Positions 11,564-24,440 of a DNA stretch of 64,000 nt are shown here, piece by piece. The position numbers and the translations under genes were made by a program. Each line of letters begins with the position of its first letter. Position 1 is the stretch's first letter. The stretch covers positions 3,434,959-3,498,958 of the forward strand of contig OX291542.1 in NCBI GenBank assembly GCA_946406115.1, read 5' to 3'. The stretch is from Apoda limacodes (Eukaryota > Arthropoda > Insecta > Lepidoptera > Limacodidae). A model generated the notes under the pieces. That model was not told the origin of the DNA. It worked only from the letters and a program-made list of their open reading frames with translations, and did no database searches.

Positions 11564-13021
11564 CGTACTATTAACACTTCAGAACTTCGCCGCACTGTAG
11601 AAAGAAAGGGGGATACTCCCTCTCCTACTCTCCCTCCGTTTTACGAATTTTCGATCAGGTCACGTGATCCTGACGCGAGATTAACATTTTTTACCCATCA
11701 CAAAAAAAGTGCACAACGCCGCTAAAGAAGTTTTCACTTCAAAAATTAAACCGATGTCAGGTTAAAAAGTTAAAAATATAAAAAATCTTTCTCCTAAACT
11801 ACTGGTTGGTATGATCGCGGATCATACCTGGGGGTGATTCGGCTACTCCTCACATCACTAGCCACCCTGTATAGGCACCATACTGCACCTAATCTAATAA
11901 AAAAACCGCCCAAGTGCGTTTCGTTTTTAAACATGTTTGATACGATGCGGTGCGCGGAAAATAAAAAATCAGCCCTCGGTCCGAAACGAGTATATGCAGA
12001 GCCAAACCTGAAAAAAAAAAAAACTAAATTCCCATTAATAATCATTGACGATTAACAAAACACACTTTTATTTAAAATATTATTTGAATCGATGCAAAGA
12101 CGGTGGAATTATAAGGCTGTGAAATATGGACGGACGTTTTTGGCGTGGCTACAGAACCCTAAGAATTGTAATTTTTAACCATTATAGTTCTCTTTTAATA
12201 TTTAATTATTGAGTTCCATTTCTTAATAAAACTAATAGTATCTTAGTCCTTACTTATTGAACACTAGACGAACCCCGCAGTTTCTCCTGCGGAAGAACTC
12301 GTTACCGTGGGAACTTTTAAACGGGTTAAAAATATTCTTGATCCTTTCTATTTCTCTAGAAACCTCTGTGACAAAAATTAAGTCAGTTGTTTGCACTGCT
12401 ACAACGTTTGAAAAAATCTACCAAAAAATATCCCGTGGAAACTTAATCTGAATACATAGTATTTTTTATCCTGTTACCTCCCACGTACATGTACAATAAA
12501 TCAGGTCAACTTATTTCTTTGTAGCCACGTGAAGGAATAATGACTTTTTTCTTGCGACTTGATTAACAAACATTAACATTATTAACTAAAAACATATTCT
12601 AATAACTAAAAACCTTTGTCACTCAGATCTTATATAGCTTTCTATTAGTGAAGGAATCTTAAGAATCGCCTCTGTCGCTGCACAACAACACAAACCCCCA
12701 CACACAAACTAACAAACAATCAATTTTTCTCTCTTTTACTTAATGTACATTACTTACTATTTATTTAGTGGTACCTATATATTAATATTTATTCATAACT
12801 AACTTTTTTCTAAATAATAGCACTAATAATATTCTGAGACTATTAATATTATAATAGAGGATTTTATTTTTAAAATAATAAAAATAAATAAAAAAACTAA
12901 ATGTATTTATTTGGGTTACCAACATGAAAAATGCTAATACCGTGTTATTATTCTTCAGTGTAGTAATAATGGTAGTAAATGTATATTTAAACAGCTGTCT
13001 CTACAGAAATGATTTTAAATC
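11564..13021. repeat. gene-free stretch made largely of repeat fragments
   Basis: About 11580-12050 contains unclassified lepidopteran repeat text ('gggggatactccctctccta', 'cgatcaggtcacgtgatcct', 'cgcccaagtgcgtttcg'). Opposing small frames there (11794-12055) overlap and look like chance. 12264-12470 starts CTAGACGAACCCCGCAG and is another reverse-orientation CTAG repeat. 12470-13021 is AT-rich with nothing recognisable. Confidence 0.5.
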
Positions 13022-13121
13022 GGTTAGTATATATACATGGAGTCCAAAAAATATTTTCACACACTTTTCATTTCTCCTGTGGGTGACATTTAAAGACATA
13101 TTTAAACACAACATTCTAAAT

Positions 13122-15191
13122 ATGGCTACTATTTCAATTCTTTGTTTCGCCCTTTTCGTAAGTTATGTTTCGTATTAAAAACAAGTTCATAGGTAAGTAT
13201 GTTGTAACAAGTTCATACCTTTTAGGGTACCTTACCCAAAAAGTTACAACGAAAACCTTATTCGTTACTGTGCTGCCTGTCTATTTGTCTTCTTAACGAC
13301 ACTTTTTATTCAGAACGGCTGAAGGTGAAAGCTGAAATTAAAATCTACGGTAAAATCCTAAAATTATCAAAACTGCTCCTTTGTTTTTAAAATGCGCATG
13401 TGTTTATATGTATAATATATAATATTATATATATACAATATATTACAATAGATTAATATTTATGTACGGAACCCTTGAGGAGCAAGAATTGCTCGAAATT
13501 TGTTTTGATTACATCATTTTAAAAGTACATTTTTACATATTATTTGTCCAGTATGAATTTAAGTAAGGTTACGTATTTTGTACGTTCAAATAATATTTTT
13601 ATAGGAATGTTTAAATATTGCATACACTGTATGTAATTTTAAGTTTCTGTGTAAAAGAGATTACATACCTGTAAAAATATAAACATATATAAATATTTAA
13701 TATATTTTTTTATACTTTAGATCGCCTGCGCTACAGCTCAAAGTTCATCAGGTTAGAATTTATAATTAAATTTATTTTTGTTTTAAAGTAAGGTAATAGC
13801 GCCTTTTACTGGTGTATTAGCGCCTTTTTAAGGTTTTTTTAATTTTTTTCATGTACAAAGACATGTTCACTTTTTTAAATAAATAGTCACACATGAAAAG
13901 ATAAAGCTAGTCAAATGGTATTTTTAGAATGCTGGGTATTGTTTGTAGAATATATCTGTGAGTTTTTATTTTCATTTGTACGAAAAGCGTTCACACGGTA
14001 CTAAACAAATAATTGCATAACAGTTATTTGTTTAATATTTCGGATTTCAACTTACTAATAATATATTATTTCAAAGTTAAACTATTTTAAAAATCTCGCT
14101 TTCAAACTTTAAAGTTAGGATTTACTAGATTTTTTTTTGATTTGACGTGGTAATCATATATGTCTATTTATCTTAACAGATCATGTTCATGGTGGTCATC
14201 GTAAAGATGTGATTCGTCACGGTCTTCACAATGTTCATAATAATCGTCATGAAAATTTAGACCATAATCTCGATAAGAATGAAAATGAAAATGGCAACGG
14301 AAACGGAAATGACAATGGAAATAATAATGGTAATGGAAACAAAAATATTGATGATAATGATAATGATAATGGAAACGATAATGGGAACGATAATGGAAAT
14401 GATAACGGAAATGACAACGTTAACCATAATGCCGTCGATAACGACAACGTTGCTGAAAACGGCAACAAGGTCCACAACGTCAATAATGCCCATAACGAAA
14501 TCAGTTCAGGTAATTAGGAACCAGGTTTAATTTATTTTTAAAAGACTAAAACAGATTTCTCAGAAATAGTTTTTATTTAGATTTCTTAAATTCGATTTGA
14601 CGTGTTTACGATTTCTTTGAATCGATACAAATAAAACTTGAGAAATCTTTTTATCATATTTTCATAAAACTAGTGATTGATGTTATCAATAAACAAAATT
14701 ATAGCTTACCGATATTGAATTATACCGATTGAATTAACTTGAAAGTGTGACGGCAATGAGTCGACCTTTTTTAACCTCAATATGATCCAATTACGTTATT
14801 ATTTTTAAATTATTTAAAAAAATACGATAAGATAGTTTTGACGATTCGAAGTGTTTTTTTTTCAACTTTTTTGAATCATTGTGTTTTGAATTTTGCTGAA
14901 GACAATCTATCATTGTAACCACTTTCAATAAAACCGTTACGTTGTTTTACGAGACACATCGCGGGATATGTAATAAAATTCTGTTAGTCTAGATTATTAT
15001 GAACTCATTGATTGTTTTCATTCTTGCCAAAAAATCAAAGAAATTAGGCATCAAAATGCAGCTGTTAGCATAAAAAGCAAACTTTTAAACCACCGGAACT
15101 TTGTAAAATAGCTTTAATTTAATTACATATATTGAATATTTTGTGAAAACATTTTAATAATATTTTTTTTTTAGGAAATGCCAAAGATTAA
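13122..15191 (+). CDS. secreted Asn-dipeptide-repeat protein, diverged paralogue
   Basis: Four coding exons with the family layout: 13122-13157 (MATISILCFALF, phase 0, donor GTAAGT), 13721-13751 (IACATAQSSS, phase 1), 14180-14509, and 15175-15191 (G-N-A-K-D, stop). They total 414 nt in one frame, 137 residues. Signal-peptide cleavage likely falls at A18/Q19 (A-T-A). The head D-H-V-H-G-G-H-R and following residues are His-rich (about eight His within 30 residues). Then comes an x-N tract of about 60 residues dominated by G-N and D-N, and a V/H/N-rich tail. If the last intron were retained the frame would stop after G-N. No TATA at standard spacing was convincing; TATATATAC at 13029 is a candidate. 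The start was chosen because it aligns with the 12-codon first exons of its paralogues, although an open frame extends further 5' (from 12924). Function not recognised. Confidence 0.78.
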
Positions 15192-16085
15192 AAAAGAAAT
15201 CTTTACCTGAGAGAAGACTGAGTTAGAAGCATAACATGTTTTAGTTTCGACTTAAATGAATGTTTTCTTTATAGGATGGTGTTGTCACACAAATTTAATG
15301 ATTACAAAATTAAAAAATAACTCTATGATGTTTACTTGTCGTCACATCTACTACAGAGAATTTTCAATAATATTTCTACCTTTTGAGCTTGATACCAATA
15401 ATTTGAAAATTATAGAAATTATACTTTCTCAACAACGACATTGAGTCAACCACAAGTTTAAGTCAACGATAAATGATATGATATGGCGGTAAAGCAAAAA
15501 CTCAAAACAAAACAAAAATTATAAAAAATCTTTAAAATTAGAGACAGACTAAAATCTCTTAAGGTTGAAAATGCTGTCACGAACAGATAGTTAAATATGT
15601 CTGAAAAACCAAATCAGTCGAAGTAGAAATTCGGTCTATATTAACTTAAGATACCTGATCACTAAAATGTTTACGTAAGTAGATACATAGAAGCTTTCAT
15701 ACACTAAAGGATTCCTCTAGTCACAAAACGAAGAACATACAGACGAATTGAAAACCTCCTCTTGTTTTTGAAGTCGGTTAAAAATACAGCGAATTTGATT
15801 CAATCGTTGAACATACATAAAAAAACATACGCATCGAACATAGACCCTCCTCCTTTTTGAAGTCAGTTAAAAATCAATTCAGCAAGAATCTTTACTCCAA
15901 AAAGGTTTTAAAATCTTTTTCAGAAAATATTTAAAATTAAGCTAAATACTGCAATTTCATAGGTAAGGCGCATTAGCAAGTAGTGTGATAGAGTTTCTGA
16001 AATAGTAGGGTTCAATGAACCAGGATAAGCATTAAATGATTGATCGTAGACTTTGGAGAAACTATTGAATCATTACGTGTCACCT

Positions 16086-16210
16086 CTAAGTAACGAAACC
16101 TTTGTAGATTTCTAACGCGTTCCCCATAGCCGCTCTTAACCGAACAACTCTGTTGTGGCCATCAACACCAGCTATATATAGCCTTAGCTCACAAGAGTCA
16201 TTGAGAGAGG
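16086..16210 (-). pseudogene. possible BEL/Pao integrase C-terminal relic
   Basis: The minus-strand frame contains G-V-D-G-H-N-R-V-V-R-L-R, which resembles the G-x-D-G-x-x-R-V-V-x-L/V-K/R motif at the C-terminus of BEL/Pao-type integrases. The surrounding protein is too short and degenerate to test further, and no LTRs were seen. Confidence 0.35.
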
Positions 16211-18798
16211 TATTTAGAAATGAAAACATTATGGCATTGACAGGATAATACATATACGAAAAACAAAATTTAGACAGTTTCAAGAAACTGACCATCACAA
16301 CGTTAAAACAGGACTTAGGACCAATTGGATTCTGAGAGATACAGGCTAGAAAAAGTCAGAACATCGTTTATGGGCTATTGTACTGAATTTTATAACAAAA
16401 TCCCTACTCAGCTACAAAAATTGTCGGAAGGTAGATTTAAAACTAATTTAAAAAATACTTTAATATATAAGAATACTAATTAATTAATGAGTATATACAT
16501 AACACGAATTTGTGGTCGGCTTATCCTGAAAAGTCTGTGATTCGATTTGTCCACACATTTAACGCTAACTCTTCAAACTTTGAAAATTTGTTTATACAAC
16601 TTAAACAATTGTATTTTAATTTGAGCTCGAAATCTATATTATTGTTACATTTAAGTTATTTCATTTTATATGTGAGTTTGTTTTTTCTGTATATCTGCGT
16701 ACGCAAAGTTTACATTCATTTTTTAAATATTGTATGACTTTTAAAGAGTGTACTGTTTGTATTTATTTTGAATAAAAATTATGAATTGAATTGAATTTAA
16801 CACCAGGATACTTCTCCAAAATTATTCCAAGGCGCTAGTTGACACGTTTTGTGTCATCTGATCCAATCAGGACAAAATCGTTAACTCTTAAATTATAATT
16901 GTCCCTTCGATAGTTGACCTGTAAGTTAAAAGTTTAAAATGTTCACTACGAAACCGATTTCCTAAATTAGTATTTAAACTTTTGGTGTAACGCCAGCTAG
17001 ATGTCAAGATTATTATATGACAATTGTCTTGAATTGATAACAGCTTCAAACTCACATAGAATTAAATAAATATCAATTATTTTTAGTTGGGTTATCGAAA
17101 TTGACGATTGTCTTTGCTACTTTTTGAAGCTTAACTATCATTATCAGCTTTCATCACAATGAGCTTGAACTGTGCGTTTTAAAATGCAAGTTAGTTGCGT
17201 CATAAAGAAATTCTTAAACATTTTTCTTTAATGTAAACCAATGACTATCATATTTATCAGATTTATCGACGTCATCTTCAAAAAATTTTGCACAACATAC
17301 AATTAAATCGTAGAACTGGATTTTTTTTCAAACTTTGCACATATTGCACTTTTATCTCTTCTCAAATAATGTCATATGTAATTTATGTACACATATAGTA
17401 AAACGACATCTTGAAATCTTTCGCTTATATCGACTCGATCTATATTTCCAACGGTCACAAAGTATTGATCATTATATTGTTAGCCAGGTTCTTAAGATTA
17501 GTCACAGCAATGAAACGATATGTTTTTCGATATAAATTGTGGAAAATAAACATATTTAATGTTGTTTAATTACACAGTTATGAAAATCATACTTCATAAG
17601 GAATATTTCTTAATATTTCCTTTACATACAAACGGGTTTTATATATCTAAGGGTCGAAACGTACAGATATTGCATCAGTAACAGAGGATAAAGAAAGTAG
17701 AAACGTGCATGGATATGATATTATGGGACACACATGTTAAAAAAAATTACTTCCTAAGTAATATTCACACAAAAAGCGATGGGTCTATTTTATCCATTTT
17801 TAATGTATAGTATAATTTTTTTACATATTACACATATTTTTTAATTAACTTTGGCATATGTTGAGTAGGAGTCAGAATCACAAATAATTAAAGTTAAAAA
17901 TTAAATGAAATTATAAGAAAGGTATGTATGAAGTACAATTACTTTTCCGGATCACATAATGATCACAAGGAAAAGCTTCGGGTGTAAGTTTCTTGCAAAG
18001 CGATTTTTTAAAGGCTTGGAATTAGCATTTGTTACACGTACTCACGTCGAATCCTAAAAATTTCATAATGCCCTAAAATCTGTTTTGGGACATGTAGTTT
18101 TTATAAAATTGTTGTCCCATTTGATTGGCTACATCTAGATCTAAAGATTTTGCGTCTATGGCCCCACGTCTCATTCAGAATCCATTTTGCGTCATATGTA
18201 GTAAGTTTAGCATGATCTTTGAAAAGATTTTGTTGTCTTAGCCTGCCTGGTAGTGTACGGTTCCTTGTTACAACTTTTTACACACACAAAAAAATAGGAC
18301 TCTCTAGAGCAGGAAGAACAGCGAAATGTTCAAATTTGGGAAATTCACGATTTTAATGGCAAAACCCAAACCCAATTTGATGCTTTAGGGTTTAGTAGCC
18401 ATACGAGTATGTATAGTACGAGTTCGTATGGTGAGATCCCAAGTCTTATTTTTTCGTAATGTAGATCCGTCTGTCCATTTGACAATTTAAAGGGGTATGT
18501 AGATAAGTGGTAAGAAGTCAATCGAAAGCTATACATTTTGGTTATGTCTCTTCGTTTGTCCATGGCTCTGAAAACTGAGACGTTGTCGTTTTTCCGCTTC
18601 TATTCGTTCACCTCAAGTGACTCATTAACTTTTTTGTTAAAAAATTTTAGAAAACGTAGTTCTAAGTTTCTTCAACTATTGACTTTAATGATCTACACAA
18701 ATGTGTCCAGAGTAGTCCATGTGGAACCAAAAAATTAATAACCAAAATAAAATTTTAACAAAAATATTAATTCGACTTCAATACTTATTATATCTTCC

Positions 18799-18934
18799 GC
18801 AAACATACTGACAGTACATTGAGCTTTTTGCAGTATAGATTTATCTATTGGTATCTTTAGTATAACCTAAATAAATTCAGGCATTTGAATTCTAACCTAA
18901 GAAAATTTGCTCAATTTTCTGTCAGTATGCCTGC
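18799..18934. mobile_element. short MITE-like inverted repeat
   Basis: Left GCAAACATACTGACAG and right CTGTCAGTATGCCTGC are inverted copies with two mismatches, and similarity continues inward for about 15 more bases (ATTGAGC). The element is 136 bp and non-coding. Confidence 0.5.
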
Positions 18935-19559
18935 TTAAGAGCCATGTTTCATTATTTTTTTGTATATTTTTTATTATTTGTTTTGTAACGATATTATTTG
19001 ATTAAGTGTATTTTTTATCTAAAAAGATCACTTTTTCAGTGTGTTATTTTAATTAATATTATATAATACAAATAAATAATATTATAAATATAATATTAAC
19101 AGTTATAAAACACAATTTATTTATTTTATTTTAAATTTTTTCACTCTACAAATATACTCACTTTTATGGGGCTTAGAGTTATTTTTTACTCTATCAAAGT
19201 GAGTAGCTCTGTGTCAGATGTAAAGAAAAATGAAAAATGTAAAGACTTTTCAAAGGTAAGTCAAAAACCTAAGTAAAGAAACACTTGAATAGAGTATTTG
19301 ACAATAAGAACACTAGAGTTGTTTTGTTTTAATTTGCAGTTTTTTTACTTTTATGCCAATGACATTCTTCTATACGAATTTTATAAAATATTTAATAAAA
19401 TAAGCAAATGTGCAAACTTTGTATTGATAATTGTAAACAAAAGTTTGAATAGTGCACAATGAACGTTAAAGTTTGTTAAGGAGCAAATAAATATTAAACA
19501 ATGTGCAATTTGAACATATATATTATTGTTGTGATTTTTTATGGAAAATATGCATTAGG

Positions 19560-19595
19560 TATATAAAGCTAGTAAAAAATAGTTATGCTATCACT
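19560..19595 (+). promoter_or_regulatory. core promoter (TATA box and initiator) of the 19.6-kb gene
   Basis: TATATAAA at 19560-19567 and a TCACT initiator with A at 19593 lie 33 bp apart. They are 35 bp upstream of the start codon, giving a very short 5' UTR. Sequence around them is clearly related to the promoters of the array genes. Confidence 0.75.
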
Positions 19596-19627
19596 ACAGT
19601 CTTAAAACTTCGTGAAACTAATTCATT

Positions 19628-21587
19628 ATGAGAGCCATCGCAGTCCTTTGTTTCACTCTCCTGGTAAGTTAAACTAATAATATGGAAAAACAATTGATTA
19701 TAGTGCATCAAAAAATTAAATTAAATAATGTATTAAATAATGTGCACGATAAAGTATCAAATGCTTATAAATATATATTTGCACTTACCCCCCAATATTC
19801 GTAACTTTCTCTTTGCAATAAAATATTCCATTGTAATGTGACTAAGGAATGAAGGCACACATTTAAATCTTAGTTTGTGTAGTCTAAATTTTGATTTTGT
19901 TTTTTACGTAGGTATTGTAAATGTTATGTAGAGTCCGGTTTCTAACCTTTTGAGTTTGAAATAGAATACCATGAAGCAAAATAATTACAATTGGGGCGCA
20001 GGCTTTAAGAGCAGGTGAGGGATGAGGGGTCAAGGAGGGGATGAAGGCTATCACCCGGTACCATTCCCATACCCATATTTATTTTTAATTTTAGAGGTCA
20101 AATTAATAAAGCTTAGTGAAGCAAGTGCAATTTTTATCTGGGACATCGCACCTTCTAGGTTATGTAACTTCCTAGCTTTGGCCTTGCTGACCACCGAGGT
20201 TGGTTGCCATTATGATATCTTTTGTTAATACTACCTACTACCAATAATCAGATGTATATTATTAGCCGTGCTTTTTTTGGTGGTAAAGTAAGCATTAAGC
20301 TTTACGAATGATTTAAGCAAACACTAAATAAATATAAGTTTTAAATTTTTGGGACACCAAAGCAAATATTCCTTATTTATTTCAGGTTGCCTGTGTCCAA
20401 TACAGTGTAGCAGAAGGATATTCAGGTAAGATTTTCGTAAGCTAATAATAATAAAATAACATTTTATATTATTTTTGAGCATACTTTAGGAAATTTCGAA
20501 AAATTCCGTAATGTAAAATGTTTTATATTATTAACAGACAATGTCCATGGAGGACATCGTGGAGGTCTCCACCGCGGTGATCATCATGACAATCTAAACG
20601 AGAACCACCTTGATAACGGGAATAGAAACGGAAATGGAAATGGTAATGAAAATGAGAATGGTAATGGCAATGACAATGGTAATAGAAACAGAAATGCTAA
20701 CGGCAATGGTAATGACAATGACAATGACAATGATAATGCCAACAAAAACGGCAACGACAATGCTAATGACAACAGGAACAGCAACACAGGAGTGAACAGA
20801 AACTCCGGCAGTAACAGCAATAGAATCCGAAACAGCAACAGCGTTCATGATGACAATCATTCAGGTAATTACTGCGCTTGTATTTATTTGTTATAGCGTT
20901 TTTCCTTGTTAGTTATTTTACTAAAATAGGTAATTACGTAAAAATAAACCAAAAACAGGACATAAATAAGCCCTTAAACGAGGTTTCTATTTACAAAGTG
21001 GCAATATAGGTTTGCCTTGTTTAACTATTAACTTTCCTAGCTCATTTCGCATTGTAAAAATAAAATGTAGAACATATGTAATTAAATATTTATCTAAGGA
21101 GTGAAATATAGAGTACTTTAAGAAAGGAGTAATTAGATATTTTAAGAGTCTACAACGCACGATTCGTGTCCCAGGTGTTGCAAGCGTCCATAGGCTGTAG
21201 TATCCGATTATCATGAGGAGTACTGTGAGCTTGTTTGTCACCTTAGTAGTATAAAATATTAATCCTGACAAGATACGGAAATAAACCGTCGCTTTACTAT
21301 TACTATATTACACTACGTCGATCCACAAAGCCATTGCATGTGCCATCGTAAAAAAATTGCATTTTGCTTTACCTAGCTTTGTGTAGTTTCAGTAAAATAA
21401 GCAGTTGGGATATAACAACAAATTATGTTTTGTTGTTATTGTGCCTTAACAGCAGTTCCTTTCGTATCCATTTGTATACGACCACTCATTAATGTCCATG
21501 TAGTCAATATATACCAATAAATTTCGCAGGTTGTGGAAATATCTCTAATAAAAATTTCTTCTTATCTTAGGTAAAGGAGGCTGGTAA
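19628..21587 (+). CDS. secreted Asn-dipeptide-repeat protein, close relative of the array genes
   Basis: Exons: 19628-19663 (MRAIAVLCFTLL, phase 0), 20386-20425 (VACVQYSVAEGYS, phase 1), 20538-20864, and 21571-21587 (G-K-G-G-W, stop). They total 420 nt in frame, 139 residues. The signal peptide probably ends at A21 (Y-S-V-A). The mature head D-N-V-H-G-G-H-R-G-G-L-H-R-G-D-H-H is His/Gly-rich. It is followed by about 70 residues of x-N dipeptides and a tail containing T-G-V-N-R-N-S-G-S-N. A single N-H-S sequon sits at the end of exon 3. About 80 nt of the exon 3 tail is identical, silent sites included, to the array genes. Retaining the last intron would give G-N-Y-C-A-C-I-Y-L-L, stop. A 3' UTR exon follows at 22735. 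Role unknown; expression in a secretory tissue is only inferred from the signal peptide. Confidence 0.85.
21060..21262 (+). mobile_element. LINE 3' tail inserted in intron 3 of the 19.6-kb gene
   Basis: Shows the 'gttgcaagcgtccataggct' tail and 'agcttgtttgtcacctta', collinear with 7290-7490, preceded by a decayed reverse-transcriptase C-terminus. It lies wholly within the intron and has the same orientation as the gene. Confidence 0.65.
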
Positions 21588-21811
21588 CTAAATGCTGAAA
21601 CATGAAGCCAAAAAAAAGGTATTGATTATCATTAAGTAATTTACACTTTATTAAGCTACTAAATAGATGTATATAGCATTTAAATTCGCGTGCTGTCTGA
21701 AATTGGCGATTGGAGTCTAATTCTTTATCTGGGCTGCTTAATAAGAGGCCGAAACGACGAGCTTAGAAAAAGCTACGCAAAAAAAAAATCTGCTATCTTT
21801 CCGAACACAGG

Positions 21812-21940
21812 TACAGTGCAACAAAGTTTTCTGACCTTAGGTGTTTGGTCGCTAGTGTTGTTGTAAGTTCACACCATTTCACAATGGTGACTTTAGTTTT
21901 GATTTATGACCACCGGGACACAAAAGTTTGTTGCACTATA
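21812..21940. mobile_element. short MITE with TA-flanked inverted repeats
   Basis: TACAGTGCAACAAA at the left and the inverse of TTTGTTGCACTATA at the right differ by one base over 14 bp, with weaker similarity inward. At 129 bp and starting in TA it fits a Tc1/mariner-type MITE. It lies in the 3' UTR intron of the preceding gene. Confidence 0.5.
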
Positions 21941-22734
21941 GCCAAATTTAAATTTAACCGTACGTAATTTCCACGGGAGTGTCTAAATACACATTTCTCT
22001 GTCATGCATTTCTTAGCAATGTAACAAAACGAAATTCATGCGGTAATAAAGTTATATATTTTTATAGAGAACAGTAACCAAGCAGTTGTAATCAAGTCAA
22101 GTTAGAAAGCTGTGTTTTAGGTAATTTTGCCCCTGAATTTAATAGCATTCATGCCTGGGAAACTGATTTTAAACGTAAAAGACAGAGTTGCAAAGATGCC
22201 TTTAGGTCTGGTCGTTCAAATGAAGTCAATATTTGAGAATATAAAAGCTTTGAGCGCAATGAATGCTGTGTTGCATGAAAGCATGTTCGAGCGCAGTGGA
22301 CAAATTATAGTGTTTGGCGTTCTAGATAGTTTTTGCGGCGTTATGAGACAGCAGATGAATTACGAATACATTTTCTTTGTTGTTTAAGAAAGTTATCCAT
22401 TAGCAACGAGTCGCGAATATATGAGATATCCGCGACTCGAAAACCTTTGTTTTTGAAACCGATTTCTGGGTAGAAAAACAAAAATTTACTATTCATACAC
22501 TGTAAAAGTTATGTTGTTGACTCTAGTGTGTTCAAGATGAATGCTGGCGATTAGATTTTACCTTATTACGTCTGGGGCGGGATACAATTGGTGGAATTAT
22601 TAACTGTTCGCCTCAAAAAGTTGACGTACCTTAACTGTCTAATGTCTCTGAACACATCGACGCTCTGACCCCTTGGAAGATAAATGTATATGCACTTTTA
22701 TTTTTGTCTGTAATATTTTTTTTTCTGATTTCAG

Positions 22735-22826
22735 AATGATGAAACAACATTTTGATGTCAAATTGGTTTTCAAAATTTTTTTTGTGTCTCTTTTATTATT
22801 ACTATAACTATTTTACAAATTAAATT
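22735..22826 (+). other. predicted 3' UTR exon of the 19.6-kb gene
   Basis: A strong acceptor (pyrimidine tract then TCAG at 22731-22734) pairs with a donor AAAAG/GTATTG at 21618/21619. The exon has AATGATGAAAC and 'ttttcaaaatttt', like the 3' UTR exon of the array genes, and an ATTAAA at 22819. The stop codon lies 31 nt before the upstream junction, short enough to escape nonsense-mediated decay. An 86-codon frame at 22127-22387 lies inside this intron and was not recognised. Confidence 0.5.
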
Positions 22827-22829
22827 GGC

Positions 22830-24265
22830 ACGATTTTTGATATATTTTGTATGTTTTTTTTTACCTTCCTGCTCTTTTCAAATTGTTACTTTTATTAATC
22901 TATAAATGGGCATTAAACTTTTTGGCACTCAATTTTATATACTTATTTATATACCCCATCCCTGATAAATAGAATTACGTTTATTAAGTATGTGTTACAT
23001 GGTGTAACGTAGGTTGCTATTGGCATCTTATGTGTCCTGAAGTTTGACTGGTGAGTACGTTAGCCATGACAGAGGAATTAGCTCCCCCATGTCATCCCAC
23101 CTAATTCCGTTTATTGCTTCACTATCACTGTAGTTTGTCTTTTCCTCTCTAACACTTAAGCACGTGAAAATATTAAGTACTATCTTTAACCCAGAAAGGG
23201 AACTACCCTTTCCGTTTCTCGTTCTGACGTTTTTATGGCTAAATTGTATGGCATTGAACTAATTTTTATTAAACTAAGCAGGAAGATAGATTAGCACCCG
23301 AAGATTGACCAAGGGTATATTAATATAATCTACGCAAACGAAAATACGGTCAAAAGCTAGTACTTTTCTATAAAAATAATGCTGCAGAAAAATAAAAGCA
23401 ACAGATTTAGCAGGTAATACTGGGGTATGGTTACATGTTAAAGTCATATTTTTTTTCCTATGTAGTCTTCTTATATAGTCCTTATCCAATTTAGTTCTCT
23501 AATTATAACCTAGATTTAATTTTTGCCAAAACGAAAAAAACTTGCATCAGTTGTTTATACATTTCGGCCAATGGCTTTCTCTTATGCGTTATGCATTAGA
23601 GAAATGGTAAGGAATGTCTTTGAAAGAAAATTTTTGCCTGCTGCACGCCCAACAAACCTTAACATAAGGATTAGTCCTGTGCACTTAGGTTTTTACCTCA
23701 AAAGCCAGCTGTAGCTAACAAATTATGGAAATGGGAAGTTTTCTGATTTTCTTCAGATTTCTAGAATACCTAAATAAAAAGTTATCGATGTATCTAAAAT
23801 AAAAAAAACATTTTAACTTCGGAAGGTACTTTTATCTTACAAATATAAATCTAAGAGAAGAAAAGTACGTGGATACCTCAAAGGTATTTTCAGAGAGTTA
23901 TTCAATGACACCTCACACAATAGAGTGCGCAAAATAGAATTTTCTTCCCGTTGTATGAGAAATTCAAGTAAGACACCTTTTTGTAAAATTTCAAAACTTC
24001 ATATGCATATACTTTTTCATATTATTTATTAATTGCCAACATAGCTTAGTAACGATAAAAAATAAAGCTCTACGGAAAACACACTAAGGTACAAAAATAT
24101 ACACTATGTAAAAATGCATACTGATTTTAAAAATATACTTATAATTTAGCGACTGTTAATAAACAAGCAAGTGACCCAGAACTATTCATAAGTATTGTTT
24201 TGTACATTAGTATACCACCAGTATTAGCTTCTAATGATACTGACAGTGAGGTAGAATTCTTAAGG
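22830..24265. other. gene-free stretch
   Basis: AT-rich intergenic DNA. Small open frames on both strands (23274-23489, 23523-23714) lack motifs. No inverted repeats or tandem arrays noticed. Confidence 0.5.
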
Positions 24266-24269
24266 AAAA

Positions 24270-24440
24270 CTCATTGATATTTTAGATATTCATGCACCAG
24301 AAAAAAAGGTGAAAGTAAAAACATTTTCCGGCACCCTGGCTAAACCCGGACATTAAAAATTTCATGGCTAAACTGAGTTCAAGAAGCAACCCTGTGTCAA
24401 AAATGTTGCACTGTATAAATCAGTTCATAACAAAATGTAG
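24270..24440 (+). mobile_element. duplicated fragment of a Jockey-like LINE (endonuclease end)
   Basis: Translates to I-H-A-P-E-K-K-V-K-V-K-T-F and F-K-K-Q-P-C-V-K-N, a decayed second copy of the segment at 24765-24920. Both share 'ttttccggcaccctggctaa'. It ends where an unrelated 300-bp segment begins. Confidence 0.6.

Larger units (their letters stand above)
15192..19559. other. 4.4-kb gene-free stretch
   Basis: Holds two direct copies of a repeat phrase ('ctcctcttgtttttgaagtc' about 15758 and 'cctcctcctttttgaagtca' about 15847). Also present are a possible retroelement relic at 16086-16210, a 'ttgaataaaaattatgaatt' tail at about 16770 and a small MITE at 18799-18934. Open frames at 15256, 16510, 17335 and 18538 are short, AT-rich and lack motifs. 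Confidence 0.5.

Noticed and set aside
11794..12055. Opposing 73- and 83-codon frames
   Set aside because: They overlap on opposite strands inside an unclassified repeat and have no domain, signal or start context.
20584..20860. Minus-strand L/P/F- and V/I-rich frames over the Asn-repeat exon, with equivalents at 14247-14493, 30624-31007, 42767-43150 and 54909-55292
   Set aside because: Antisense shadows of the repeat exon. The hydrophobic look is only the complement of Asn/Asp/Gly codons.
22127..22387. 86-codon frame beginning M-P-L-N-L-I-A-F
   Set aside because: Reasonable composition, but it lies in a predicted 3' UTR intron, has no recognised motif, promoter or splice partners, and may be a relic of something else.
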